Source: Methylobacterium fujisawaense
GTDB lineage: Bacteria; Pseudomonadota; Alphaproteobacteria; Rhizobiales; Beijerinckiaceae
Assembly: GCF_014138435.1 (NCBI RefSeq)
Contig: NZ_JACJIM010000007.1
Coordinates: 186,001-250,000 of the forward strand
Length of the DNA stretch: 64,000 bases
Reading direction: 5' to 3'
In this document: positions 15,623 through 24,442 of the stretch, piece by piece
Position numbering within the stretch: position 1 is the stretch's first letter
How the letters are laid out: each line of letters opens with the position of its first letter
Translations under genes and position numbers: made by a program
Notes under the pieces: generated by a model
Told to the model about the DNA's origin: nothing
The model's database searches: none
The model's input: only the letters and a program-made list of their open reading frames with translations

Positions 15623-16156
15623 ATGCCGCTCTACGCCCTCGACGATCACGTCCCCGACCTCGCCGACCCCGCCCGGGTCTGGATCGCGCCCGACGCGCAG
15701 GTGGTCGGCCGCGTGCATCTCGGCCTCGATGTCGGCATCTGGTTCGGCGCGGCTCTGCGCGGCGACAACGAGCCGATCCGCATCGGCGATCGCACCAATG
15801 TCCAGGAGGGCGTGATCATGCACGTCGATCCCGGGTTTCCCCTCGTCATCGGCAGCGACGTCACGGTCGGCCACGGCGCGATCGTGCACGGCTGCACCAT
15901 CGGCGACGGCAGCCTCGTCGGCATGGGGGCGACGGTCCTGAACGGCGCCCGGATCGGCCGCGGCTGCCTCATCGGCGCCAACGCGCTGGTCACCGAGGGC
16001 AAGGAATTCCCGGATCACAGCCTGATCGTCGGGGCGCCGGCCAAGGCCGTGCGCACCCTCGACGAGGCCGCGGTCGAGGGGCTGCGGCAGGCCGCCCTGC
16101 GCTACGTGGAGAATGCCCGGCGCTACAAGGTCGGGCTGCGCCGCATCGACGGCTGA
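15623..16156 (+). CDS. Gamma-carbonic anhydrase family hexapeptide protein
   Basis: The 177-residue protein is a left-handed beta-helix of hexapeptide repeats. It contains histidines in the positions of the zinc ligands of gamma carbonic anhydrases (MHVDPGF, then VGHGAIVHGCTIG) followed by SLVGMGATVLNGARIGRGCLIGANALVTEG and a C-terminal helix. Such YrdA/PaaY-type proteins are zinc-binding trimers; some hydrate CO2 and others have unproven activity. In an organism that fixes bicarbonate through Ppc, CO2/bicarbonate conversion would be useful, but that link is inference. It is monocistronic and converges with ppa. Confidence 0.85.
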   Translation: MPLYALDDHVPDLADPARVWIAPDAQVVGRVHLGLDVGIWFGAALRGDNEPIRIGDRTNVQEGVIMHVDPGFPLVIGSDVTVGHGAIVHGCTIGDGSLVGMGATVLNGARIGRGCLIGANALVTEGKEFPDHSLIVGAPAKAVRTLDEAAVEGLRQAALRYVENARRYKVGLRRIDG

Positions 16157-16195
16157 GGGACATGGGCCGCTCCCGGGCGGGAGCGGCCGCCCCGC

Positions 16196-16729
16196 TTACT
16201 TCTTGGCCTTGGCGCGCTCGATCGCTTCCTCGATCAGCCGGTGGGCCTCTTCCTTGTCGCCCCAGCGGACGAACTTGACCCACTTGCCGGGTTCCAGATC
16301 CTTGTAGTGCTCGAAGAAGTGCTGGATCTGCTGGATCGTGATCTCGGGCAGGTCGGTGTAGTTCTCGACCCGGTCGTACCGCTTGGTCAGGTGGCGCGAG
16401 GGCACCGCGATGATCTTCTCGTCTTCGCCGCCCTCGTCCTGCATCACCATCACGCCCACGGGACGCGCGCTGATGATCGCGCCCGGCAGCACGGCGCGGG
16501 TGTTGGCCACCAGCACGTCGCAGGGATCGCCGTCGCCCGACAGGGTGTGGGGGATGAAGCCGTAATTCCCCGGATAGAACATCGGGGTGTAGAGGAACCG
16601 GTCGACGACCAGCGCGCCGGATTCCTTGTCCATCTCGTACTTGATCGGTTCGCCGCCGAGCGGCACCTCGACGATCACGTTGACGTCGTGCGGCGGCTTC
16701 TTGCCGAGCGGGATGGCGTCGATCTTCAT
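16196..16729 (-). CDS. ppa: Inorganic pyrophosphatase
   Basis: A family I soluble pyrophosphatase of 177 residues that hydrolyses pyrophosphate released by biosynthesis. Seen are the opening MKIDAIPLGKKPPHDVNVIVEVP, the active-site block YPGNYGFIPHT and the signature DGDPCDVLV at about 65-73, plus RYDRVENYTDLPE near the C-terminal third. Length and start are as expected for the hexameric bacterial enzyme. It is a single gene, convergent with the carbonic anhydrase-like gene. Confidence 0.95.
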   Translation of the reverse strand: MKIDAIPLGKKPPHDVNVIVEVPLGGEPIKYEMDKESGALVVDRFLYTPMFYPGNYGFIPHTLSGDGDPCDVLVANTRAVLPGAIISARPVGVMVMQDEGGEDEKIIAVPSRHLTKRYDRVENYTDLPEITIQQIQHFFEHYKDLEPGKWVKFVRWGDKEEAHRLIEEAIERAKAKK

Positions 16730-16840
16730 GGCGTGTCGCTTCCGGAATGCGGTCTCGTCCGCTTCTCGGATCTCTTAGTGGCGCCGCTTGGCAAAGCAAA
16801 TCGGCCGATGGTGCGGCCCGGCAACGAGCGCTGGAAAACG

Positions 16841-17347
16841 TTAGCCGAACAGGAAGCCCACCTTGGGGAGCGGGATGCCCGCCACGCGGTCGAGCGCCCG
16901 CGGGCCGGCGACGCCGCCGAGCCCCTCGTAGAAGGCGCCGGCGCGGACATTGTCCTCCAGGCTCCACACGCCCAGCCGCGTGAGGCCGTGATCCGCGAGG
17001 TCGTTGCGCACCGCCCGGAACAGGCGCCGGCCGAGGCCGACGCCCTGATACTCCGGCAACAGGTAGAGTTCGTCGATCTCGGCCTCGGTGCCGAGCGCCC
17101 GGCTGCGCGTCCGTCCGTAGGCCGCGTAGCCGACGACGAGTTCGCCCGTCTCCACCACCGCGATCGGCCGGCCGCGGCGCAGGGCGCTCTGCCACCAGGC
17201 CCGGTCCCGGGTCGAGATCACCCGCTCCAGGGCGACGCCCGGGATGATGCCGCGATAGGCCTCGCGCCAGGAGGCATCGAACACCTTGGACAAGCCGCCG
17301 AGATCGGCCTCGCGGGCCCGGCGGATGCTCGTGGTGCGCGTGCTCAT
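16841..17347 (-). CDS. GNAT-family N-acetyltransferase
   Basis: A 168-residue acetyltransferase. The acetyl-CoA binding motif A is visible as IDELYLLPEYQGVGLGRRLFRAVRNDLADHG (the Q-x-x-G-x-G core near residue 100), followed by LGVWSLEDNVRAGAFYEGLGG, a typical motif B. The N-terminus STRTTSIRRAREADLGGLSKVF fits the family. The substrate cannot be inferred, and neighbours (ppa) give no clue. Confidence 0.8.
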   Translation of the reverse strand: MSTRTTSIRRAREADLGGLSKVFDASWREAYRGIIPGVALERVISTRDRAWWQSALRRGRPIAVVETGELVVGYAAYGRTRSRALGTEAEIDELYLLPEYQGVGLGRRLFRAVRNDLADHGLTRLGVWSLEDNVRAGAFYEGLGGVAGPRALDRVAGIPLPKVGFLFG

Positions 17348-17562
17348 GGGCTTCGGGCCTCCCGTCGTCCGACCGGCGGATAACCCGCGCGGCCCGCGCA
17401 GGTTCGATGCCGATCCAGGCGGAGTGAAGGCAAGAATGGCGCCGCGTCGCGTCGGCCTGCGTGACGTCGCGTGACGTCGCGTGATGCCGGTGCCGGCCCG
17501 CGAATTGCCGGGCCGGCGGGCGGCTGATAGAGCCCGGGATCGGTTCCCCCGGCAGCACGGCC

Positions 17563-18288
17563 TTGTTCAACCGCTTCCTCAAGCCCGAGAGGCGCTACGC
17601 GCGCCGCATGGCCCGGATCGCCCGCTTCGAGCGGCCGATCGCCGGCCCCGGCGACCGTCTCATGGCCTGGGCCAGCATGCTGCTGATCGACCACGGCGTC
17701 TTCCGCCTCGCCTATCTCAACCGGCACCGCGTCGGCTCCGGCGCCCTCTGGCGCTCGGCCCAGCCCGGTCCTCATCAGCTCGCCCGCTTCCGGGCCGAGG
17801 GCGTGCGGACGATCATCTCCCTGCGCGGCGGGCGCGAGCACGGGTCCTGGCCGCTGCAGCGCGAGGCCTGCGAGCGCCACGGGCTCAAGCTGGTCGAGTT
17901 CGTGCTCCGCTCGCGGGAAGCGCCGGACCGGGCCACCATCCTTGGCGCCAAGGCCTTCTTCGCCGGCATCGAGTACCCGGCGGTGATGCACTGTAAGTCC
18001 GGCGCCGACCGGGCCGGCCTCGCCTCGGCCCTCTACCTGATCCTGCACGAGGGGCGCCCGGTGGCCGAGGCCGCCCGGCAGCTCTCCGCCCGCTACGGCC
18101 ATCTCCGTTTCGCCAAGACCGGCATCCTCGACGCGTTCTTCGCCCGGTATCGCATCGAGGGCGAGGCGAGGGGGCTCGACTTCCTGACCTGGGTCGAGAC
18201 CGTCTACGACCCCGAGGCGCTCAAGCGCGATTTCCGGCCGGGCTTCTGGTCGGATCTGGCGGTGGACCGGGTGCTCCGGCGGGAGTGA
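17563..18288 (+). CDS. Tyrosine/dual-specificity protein phosphatase family protein
   Basis: A 241-residue protein with the cysteine phosphatase signature CX5R in VMHCKSGADRAGLASALY near residue 145, preceded by GVRTIISLRGG and HGLKLVEF, which match the P-loop phosphatase fold of the DSP/PTP group. The conserved pre-loop segment RSAQPGPHQLARF also fits. The start is uncertain: TTG at 17563 or ATG at 17608 (RRMARIARF); both precede the conserved domain. The target could be protein or phospholipid. Convergent with pheA, three bases apart. Confidence 0.75.
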   Translation: MFNRFLKPERRYARRMARIARFERPIAGPGDRLMAWASMLLIDHGVFRLAYLNRHRVGSGALWRSAQPGPHQLARFRAEGVRTIISLRGGREHGSWPLQREACERHGLKLVEFVLRSREAPDRATILGAKAFFAGIEYPAVMHCKSGADRAGLASALYLILHEGRPVAEAARQLSARYGHLRFAKTGILDAFFARYRIEGEARGLDFLTWVETVYDPEALKRDFRPGFWSDLAVDRVLRRE

Positions 18289-18291
18289 GGA

Positions 18292-19149
18292 TCACTCCGC
18301 CGCCGGCCGTGCCATCTCGCGGAAGGGGTGGGCCGGGTAGGTGCCGATCACCCGCAATTCGCGCGAGAAGTAGCCGAGTTCGTCCAGCGCCCGGCTGAGG
18401 CCCGGATCGTCCGGATGGCCGTCGACCTCGGCGTAGAACTGCGTGGCGGTGAATTCGCCGTCGACCATGTAGCTCTCGAGCTTCGACATGTTGACGCCGT
18501 TGGTCGCGAATCCGCCGAGCGCCTTGTAGAGCGCGGCCGGGATGTTGCGCACGCGGAACACGAAGCTCGTCACACAGGGCACGGTGCCCTGTTCCACCGG
18601 CTGAGGCTCCGGGGAGAACACCACGAACCGGGTGGTGTTGTGCGCCTCGTCTTCGACGTCGCGCTCCAGGATGTCGAGGCCGTAGACTCCGGCCGCGAGT
18701 GCGGGCGCCAGAGCCGCCCGGCTCGGGTCGCCGATCTCGGCGATCTCGCGGGCGGCCCCGGCGGTGTCGCCGGCGACCACGGCCTTCAGGCCGAGCCGGC
18801 GGATGATCCGGCGGCACTGGCCCAGGGCATGGACGTGGCTGTGGACGCTCTTCAAAGCCTCGCGCTGCGTGCCCGGCAGGACCATCAGCTGGAAGTGGAT
18901 CGGCAGGAAGTGCTCGGCCACGATGTGCAGCGGCGAGATCGGGATCAGGTGGTGGATGTCGGCGACGCGGCCCGCGATCGAGTTCTCGATCGGGATCATC
19001 GCCCGCTGGGCGCGCCCCTCTGTCACCGCCGCGAAGGCGTCCTCGAAGGTCGGGCAGGGCAGCGGCGTCCAGTCCGGATACGCCTCCGCGCAGATGATGT
19101 GCGAGTTCGCCCCGGGCTCCCCCTGATAGGCGATGGTGCGGTCTGTCAT
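18292..19149 (-). CDS. pheA: Prephenate dehydratase
   Basis: A 285-residue monofunctional prephenate dehydratase (phenylalanine synthesis). The catalytic domain begins IAYQGEPGANSHIICAEAYP and carries ALAPALAAGVYGLDIL and the substrate-binding NTTRFVVFSP. The C-terminal ACT domain starts at about residue 195 (CVTSFVFRVRNIPAALYKAL) and contains KLESYMVDG, the site of phenylalanine feedback. The chorismate mutase function is separate, encoded near ffh in this window. kdsB lies immediately upstream on the same strand, 24 bases away, so the two are probably co-transcribed. Confidence 0.94.
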   Translation of the reverse strand: MTDRTIAYQGEPGANSHIICAEAYPDWTPLPCPTFEDAFAAVTEGRAQRAMIPIENSIAGRVADIHHLIPISPLHIVAEHFLPIHFQLMVLPGTQREALKSVHSHVHALGQCRRIIRRLGLKAVVAGDTAGAAREIAEIGDPSRAALAPALAAGVYGLDILERDVEDEAHNTTRFVVFSPEPQPVEQGTVPCVTSFVFRVRNIPAALYKALGGFATNGVNMSKLESYMVDGEFTATQFYAEVDGHPDDPGLSRALDELGYFSRELRVIGTYPAHPFREMARPAAE

Positions 19150-19173
19150 GGCGGTCTGGATTCGTTCGTCGGG

Positions 19174-19917
19174 TCAGTTCAGGCGCCGGCTCTGGAGCAG
19201 GGCGCGGGCGCGCTCCAGGTCGGCGGGGGTGTCGACGCCCAGCGGCAGGTCGTCGACGATGGCGGCGTCGATGCGCATGCCGGCTTCGAGCGCCCGCAGC
19301 TGCTCCAGCTTCTCGCGCATCTCCAGCTCGCCGGGCGGCAAGGCCACGAATCGGCTGAGCGCCCTGCGCCGGTAGGCGTACAGGCCGATATGGTGCCAGA
19401 GCGGCCCGTCGCCCCAGGGAGCCCGGGCGCGGGTGAAGTACAGGGCGCGCAGGCGCCCCGGACCGACCATGTGGCCGACGAGCTTGACCACGTTCGGGTT
19501 GTCGGCCTCGTGGGGGTCGGTGATCGGCGCACAGAGGGTGACGATGTCGACGGTGCGGTCGGCCAACGGCACGATGGAGGCGCCGATGATCGCCGGGTCG
19601 ATGGTCGGCAGGTCGCCCTGGACGTTGACGACCACGTCGTGGCGACCCTCCGGGTCGACGATGTCGAGCGCCTCGGCGAGGCGGTCGGAGCCCGACGGGT
19701 GATCGGCCCGGGTCATCACCGCGAGGCCGCCCGCGGCCTCGACCGTCCGGGCGATCTCCGCCGTGTCGGTGGCCACCACCACGGGGCCGATGCCGGCCTC
19801 CATGGCCCGGCGCCAGACATGGACGATCATGGCCTCGCCGGCGATGTCGGCCAGCGGCTTGTTCGGCAGGCGGGTCGCGGCGAGACGGGCCGGGATCAGG
19901 ACCAGGGGATCGGACAT
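19174..19917 (-). CDS. kdsB: 3-deoxy-manno-octulosonate cytidylyltransferase
   Basis: KdsB activates KDO with CTP to CMP-KDO for the lipopolysaccharide inner core. The 247-residue protein opens with LVLIPARLAATRLPNKPLADIAGEAMI, the nucleotide-binding loop of the family, and continues with HPSGSDRLAEAL (near residue 77), VVNVQGDLPTIDP (near 100) and HIGLYAYRRRAL. The full domain is present. kdsB-pheA adjacency is a common alphaproteobacterial arrangement in my recollection. Confidence 0.94.
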   Translation of the reverse strand: MSDPLVLIPARLAATRLPNKPLADIAGEAMIVHVWRRAMEAGIGPVVVATDTAEIARTVEAAGGLAVMTRADHPSGSDRLAEALDIVDPEGRHDVVVNVQGDLPTIDPAIIGASIVPLADRTVDIVTLCAPITDPHEADNPNVVKLVGHMVGPGRLRALYFTRARAPWGDGPLWHHIGLYAYRRRALSRFVALPPGELEMREKLEQLRALEAGMRIDAAIVDDLPLGVDTPADLERARALLQSRRLN

Positions 19918-20225
19918 CGAGATTCGGATCCGGATGCGCGGATCGGGGCCGCGGCGGCAGGCGGCCGGCTGCTTAACAGGCCGGCCCCCGATTGTCGTCC
20001 CCCCGGAGACGGGCCGGAGCGCAGTGGAGAAAATGTGCCACTCGGTGACAAGCTGGGCAATTCAGTGGAACAATCCTGCGCTGGAGCGACGCGGAGCCCT
20101 CTGGTGGCATTGTCAGGAGCCGCCCGGAACCGCTAAGGCAACCTCGAAATCTTCCAATGTCCGGTGTCCGAGCCCGCTCGCCCGTGTCAGGCGCGCGATC
20201 GGCACGGCCGAGTTGCGAGAAGAGC

Positions 20226-21203
20226 ATGAACTCGTTCGAGGTGAACAAGGTCCTGGGTGCGGTCCTCGGCGCCCTTCTGTTCGCGGCCGGATCGGGTTTC
20301 GTCGCCGAATTGATCTACCACCCGAAGCCGGCGGGCAACGCCGGCTACGACCTCCCCGAGCCGCAGCCCGAGGCCGCCGCCGCGGCGCCCGAGGCCAAGG
20401 TCGAGCCGATCGCCGTCCGCCTCGCCAGCGCCAATGTCGAGAAGGGCGAGGCCGGCACCAAGGCCTGCCATGCCTGCCACAATTTCGAGAAGGGCGGCCC
20501 GAACAAGGTCGGGCCCGACCTGTACGGGGTCGTGGAGCGGCCGAAGGCCTCACATCCAGGCTTCGACTATTCGGCGGCCCTGAAGGAGAAGGGCGGCACG
20601 TGGACCTATGCCGACCTCGACGGGTTCCTCACCAACCCGAAGGGCTACGTGAAGGGCACGAAGATGGCCTACGCCGGCATCGCTTCGCCGCAGGAGCGGG
20701 CCAACGTCATCGCCTATCTGCGAACCCTGGCCGAGACGCCGAAGCCGCTCCCCGCCGTCGAGAAGGACGAGGCCCCGTCGGCTGCGCCTGCGGCGGCCAA
20801 GCCTGACGACAAGCCCGCGGCTGCGCCCGCCGAGAAGCCGTCCGCCGACAAGCCCGCCGCCGGCAAGGCGTCCGAAGGCAAGGACAGCCCGGCCAAGCCC
20901 GCCGATACCGGCACCGCCAAGCCGGTCGAGGCGAAGTCGCCCGGCAGCCCGCGGACGACCGGCGAATCGAGCGACCGCAACGCCCCGGCTCCGCCGGCCG
21001 GCGCCCATGACAGCGACCAGCAGGGTCAGCCTTCGAGCCTGATCCCCGCCGAGCCGACCGCGCCGACGGCGCCGGCCGCCAAGGAGCCGCCCGCGCAGGC
21101 CAATCCCGAGGCGGTCGACCGGGCGAAGGATCTCGAGGTCGGCGGCCCGACCAAGGACCTGAACGCGCCGCTGCCGACCCCGCAGCCGCTTCCGAAGGAG
21201 TAG
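20226..21203 (+). CDS. Membrane-anchored c-type cytochrome with long Ala/Pro/Lys tail
   Basis: The 325-residue protein starts with an uncleaved signal-anchor helix (VLGAVLGALLFAAGSGFVAEL) and has one heme-binding site CHACH at about 81-85 and a distal methionine in KGTKMAYAGI. Class I cytochrome landmarks NKVGPDLYGVVERPKA and FDYSAALKEKGGTW are present, as in CycM-type cytochrome c552 that feeds cytochrome oxidase. The last 140 residues are a low-complexity Pro/Ala/Lys/Glu segment, longer than the cytochrome domain itself. I chose ATG 20226 as it gives the anchor; the upstream frame is open but not protein-like. Confidence 0.85.
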   Translation: MNSFEVNKVLGAVLGALLFAAGSGFVAELIYHPKPAGNAGYDLPEPQPEAAAAAPEAKVEPIAVRLASANVEKGEAGTKACHACHNFEKGGPNKVGPDLYGVVERPKASHPGFDYSAALKEKGGTWTYADLDGFLTNPKGYVKGTKMAYAGIASPQERANVIAYLRTLAETPKPLPAVEKDEAPSAAPAAAKPDDKPAAAPAEKPSADKPAAGKASEGKDSPAKPADTGTAKPVEAKSPGSPRTTGESSDRNAPAPPAGAHDSDQQGQPSSLIPAEPTAPTAPAAKEPPAQANPEAVDRAKDLEVGGPTKDLNAPLPTPQPLPKE

Positions 21204-21346
21204 AGGCACGGGCCGGGTGCGGGGCTCCGGACGGTCCCGCCCCTCGCGTGTCAGGCGCGTTCCGCCGGCATGGCTCCGGGCGCGCCCCTTGCTCTAAGGC
21301 GGCCGCGCCCCGGCATCGTGCCGGATTGAAAACCGCGTAGGACCCC

Positions 21347-22528
21347 TTGGCTGACCGAAGTTCCGTTGGGGAGGAGCGCCGGGCGCCCCTCCCGCTGCTC
21401 GTTGCCGTGACCATGACCGGGACGGTGGCGCTGCACATCTTCGTGCCGGCGCTGGCGGCGGCGGCCGTGGACCTCGGCACCAACGCCGCCGGCGCGCAAC
21501 TGACGATCACCGTCTACCTGATCGGGCTTGCGGGCGGTCAGCTGCTCTACGGCCCGCTCTCGGACCGGTACGGCCGGCGGCCGGTCCTGATCGGCGGCCT
21601 CGGCCTCTATCTCGCCGGATTGCTGCTCGCGATCCCGGCGCCGAACATCGGCGTCCTGCTCGTCGCCCGGGTCCTGCAATCGCTCGGCGCCTGCGGCTCC
21701 CTGGTGATCGGCCGGGCGATGGTGCGCGACGTCTCCACCCGCGAGGACGCCGCCCGGAAGCTCGCGATCCTCACCACCGCGATGACGCTCACGCCCGCCC
21801 TGGCGCCGGCGATCGGCGGCGTCGTGACCGAGGCCTTCGGCTGGCGCGCCGTGTTCGTGGTGCTGGCCGGCCTCGTCGCCCTGCTGGGCGCGCTCGTGGT
21901 CTTCACCCTGCCCGAGACCAACCGCCACAAGGTGGCGCTGCCGGGATTCGTCGCGGTTCTGTCCGGGTACCTCCGGCTCGTGCGGATCCCCGTGTTCCGC
22001 GCCTATCTGGTGGCGGGGGCCTGCGGCGGGACCAGCCTCTACGCCTTCCTGGCCGTGGCGCCGTTCCTCCTCGTGGACCGGCTCGGGCGCTCCTCTCAGG
22101 AGGTGGGATTCGACTGCCTGATCGTCGTGTTCGGCATGGTCGGCGGGGCCGTCCTGGCGAGCCGGCTCGCCACCCGGGTGCCGATCCGAAAGGCAGCGCG
22201 GAGCGGCAATCTCCTCTGTATCGCCGCGGCGCTGACGCTGCTGATCGTGGACCGCACCGGGATGCTCGGCGTCGTCAGCCTGATCGTGCCGCTCTTCGCC
22301 TACGCGGTGGGCGTCGGCCTGCTCAGCCCCAACGCGGTGGCGGGGCTGATGAACGTCGATCCGCACGCGGCCGGCTCAGCCTCCAGCCTCTACGGCTTCA
22401 CGCAGATGACCTTCGGGGCGCTGTTCACGGCGGCCGCCTCCGCCTGGCCCGCGACCTCGGCGACGCCGGTGGCGCTGGCGCTCCTCTCCGCCGGGCTGAT
22501 CGCCGCGCTGGCGCTCCGCCGGGCCTGA
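21347..22528 (+). CDS. Bcr/CflA-type MFS drug exporter
   Basis: The 393-residue protein has twelve hydrophobic segments and the MFS motif A between helices 2 and 3 (YGPLSDRYGRRPVLIGG), followed by RVLQSLGACGSLVIGRAMVRD (helix 4 region) and AMTLTPALAPAIGGVVTEAFGWRAVF (helix 5, motif C type), as expected for Bcr/CflA drug:proton antiporters. The start is TTG at 21347 with TAGGA upstream; the next ATG would cut into helix 1. The substrate is unknown. Convergent with a GNAT gene. Confidence 0.82.
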   Translation: MADRSSVGEERRAPLPLLVAVTMTGTVALHIFVPALAAAAVDLGTNAAGAQLTITVYLIGLAGGQLLYGPLSDRYGRRPVLIGGLGLYLAGLLLAIPAPNIGVLLVARVLQSLGACGSLVIGRAMVRDVSTREDAARKLAILTTAMTLTPALAPAIGGVVTEAFGWRAVFVVLAGLVALLGALVVFTLPETNRHKVALPGFVAVLSGYLRLVRIPVFRAYLVAGACGGTSLYAFLAVAPFLLVDRLGRSSQEVGFDCLIVVFGMVGGAVLASRLATRVPIRKAARSGNLLCIAAALTLLIVDRTGMLGVVSLIVPLFAYAVGVGLLSPNAVAGLMNVDPHAAGSASSLYGFTQMTFGALFTAAASAWPATSATPVALALLSAGLIAALALRRA

Positions 22529-22609
22529 CGGGCTCGCGCTCGCCGACGGCGTCAGTTTCCGTCGCCGCCATGGCCCCCGCGCGCTGCCGGAGGCGCGCGG
22601 CGGTGTCCC

Positions 22610-23119
22610 TTAAAGCGACGCGCCGCGGGCCTCGACGAGGCCGGACGCGCCTGCGCTGAAGCCGTCGGCCAGTTCCAGCCACAGCAGGCGCGCGGGGTCG
22701 ACCGGTCCCGGCAGGCTCAGGCGCCCGGGCGGGACCGGCGTGAAGCCGAAGCGGGCGTAGTAGGGCGCGTCGCCGACGAGGATCACGAGACCCTCGCCCG
22801 CCTGCCGCGCCCCCTCGATCGCCGCGCGGGTCAGGGTACCGCCGATGCCGCGGCCCGCGAAGCTCGGATCGACGGCCAGCGGACCGAGCATCACGAAGGA
22901 TGTCGCCCCGGTCCGCACGGGCCCCATCCGGACCGAGCCGACGAGGAAGCTGCCCACCGAGGCGGTGATGCCGAGATCGATCCGCTCGGCCGCGCCCTCG
23001 CGGAGGCGGTAGGCGGTACGGGCGAAGCGGCCGGGGCCGAAGGCCCGGGCATGAAGCCGCTCGATGGCGGGGGCATCCTCCGGCCGCTCGGGCCGGATGA
23101 CGAGGGACAGATCGGTCAC
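22610..23119 (-). CDS. YhbS-like GNAT acetyltransferase
   Basis: A 169-residue acetyltransferase. The CoA-binding motif is in LGPLAVDPSFAGRGIGGTLTRAAIEGAR (near residues 84-111), followed by ILVGDAPYYARFGFTPV, the hallmark of the YhbS subgroup (COG3153). Its substrate is unknown. It lies 64 bases downstream of the next MFS gene on the same strand and could be its second cistron. Confidence 0.8.
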   Translation of the reverse strand: MTDLSLVIRPERPEDAPAIERLHARAFGPGRFARTAYRLREGAAERIDLGITASVGSFLVGSVRMGPVRTGATSFVMLGPLAVDPSFAGRGIGGTLTRAAIEGARQAGEGLVILVGDAPYYARFGFTPVPPGRLSLPGPVDPARLLWLELADGFSAGASGLVEARGASL

Positions 23120-23183
23120 GGGTTGCTCGCGGCTCGGACCGGCGCCGCGTAGCAGCGCCGGGCCGGACCCGCAAACCGCCGCG

Positions 23184-24380
23184 CTACTCGGCGGCCGCCA
23201 GAGCGGACTGTCCGCCGCCCTGGGTCAGCCGCAGGAAGCCGAGGGCCGAGAGCCAGATCACCGCGCCGCAGGCGGAGGCGACGCCGAGAACCAGCGCGAA
23301 GCCGCCGCGGTCATGCAGGAGGGCGATCGCCGGCACCACGAAGCCGCTCGCCGTGAAGCCCACGAAGTAGCGCAGGCTGTAGGCCCGGGCCCGGTAGACG
23401 GGCGGGACGTAGCGGGCGATCATCGCGTCGTTGATCACCACCTGCCCGTAGATCGCCGTCATGGCCAGCACGAGCCCGGCGAGCAGCGGCAGGCCGGTGG
23501 AGAGGGCGGCGATCCCGAGCCCCACCGGCTGCAGCACCGAGAGCGCCACGAACAGGGACGGCAGGCTGTAGCGGTCGATGAGGCGGCCCATGGCCAACTG
23601 CATCAGCGCGCCGAACAGGAACACGCCGGTGGCGAGGGAGCCGGTGAGCGCCAGCGGCAGCGCCTGCCCGACGCCCTCGTCGATCACCTTCGGCAGGCTG
23701 ATCGTCGTCAGGTTGAAGGTCAGGCCGCCCGCGAAGATCGACAGGGCGAACATCGCCAGCAGCGCCCAGGGCCGGGTCACCGGGATCACCGCCGCGCCGC
23801 CGGCCTTCTGGCCCGAGGCGTCCCCGTCGCCCGGCACCAGGGCCAGGAAGGCGGCCCCGCAGGCGAGGCAGACGAGGCCCGGGACCACGAAGGCCGCGCG
23901 CCAACTGACGGCGGCGGCGAGCAGCGCCGTGAGTCCGGAAGCCGAGGCCGCGCCGAAATTGCCCCAGACGCCGTTGATGCCGAGATCGCGCCCGAGCCGG
24001 CGGGCATGGGTCACCAGCATGGCCGAGCCGACCGGGTGGTAGATCGCCGAGGCGAGCCCGAGCACGCAGAGCCAGAGGGCGAAGGCCAGCGGCGTCGAGG
24101 CGCTCGCCACGCCGAGGCAGGACAGGCCGTAACCGAAGAAGAACACCGCCAGCATGTTGCGCCGCCCGAACCGGTCGGCGAGCGAACCCATCGGGAGGGA
24201 GCACAGGCCGAAGGCCACGAAGGCGCCGGTGGCGAGCCCGATCAACTCGCCGTAGCCGAGCCCCGTCTGGGCCGCGATGGCGATGACGGCGGTCGGGTAG
24301 ATCAGCAGTACGAAATGGTCGAGGGCATGCGCGACGTTGACGAAGCGCAGGGTGCGGCGGGACAGCGTATCGGAATCCAT
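23184..24380 (-). CDS. MFS transporter
   Basis: A 398-residue twelve-helix transporter. Motif A appears as LPMGSLADRFGRRNMLAVFFFGYGLS, and the second half repeats it weakly (GRLIDRYSLPSLFVALSV). The first helix VAHALDHFVLLIYPTAVIAI fits the aromatic-compound/fosmidomycin-type exporters, but the class is not certain. ATG 24380 has GGAGG upstream; a longer start would run into the promoter of the divergent AraC gene. The AraC regulator 62 bases away probably controls it. Confidence 0.8.
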   Translation of the reverse strand: MDSDTLSRRTLRFVNVAHALDHFVLLIYPTAVIAIAAQTGLGYGELIGLATGAFVAFGLCSLPMGSLADRFGRRNMLAVFFFGYGLSCLGVASASTPLAFALWLCVLGLASAIYHPVGSAMLVTHARRLGRDLGINGVWGNFGAASASGLTALLAAAVSWRAAFVVPGLVCLACGAAFLALVPGDGDASGQKAGGAAVIPVTRPWALLAMFALSIFAGGLTFNLTTISLPKVIDEGVGQALPLALTGSLATGVFLFGALMQLAMGRLIDRYSLPSLFVALSVLQPVGLGIAALSTGLPLLAGLVLAMTAIYGQVVINDAMIARYVPPVYRARAYSLRYFVGFTASGFVVPAIALLHDRGGFALVLGVASACGAVIWLSALGFLRLTQGGGQSALAAAE

Positions 24381-24442
24381 CGCGGCGTATCCTCCGGGAC
24401 TGCGCGCTGATAGCCTGACCCGATGGTGGTGTTGGGCCGGAT

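Noticed and set aside
22577..22600. A GC hairpin between the convergent MFS and GNAT genes as a bidirectional terminator
   Set aside because: Only seven pairs with a long loop and no T-tract on either strand; not distinguishable from chance in this base composition.
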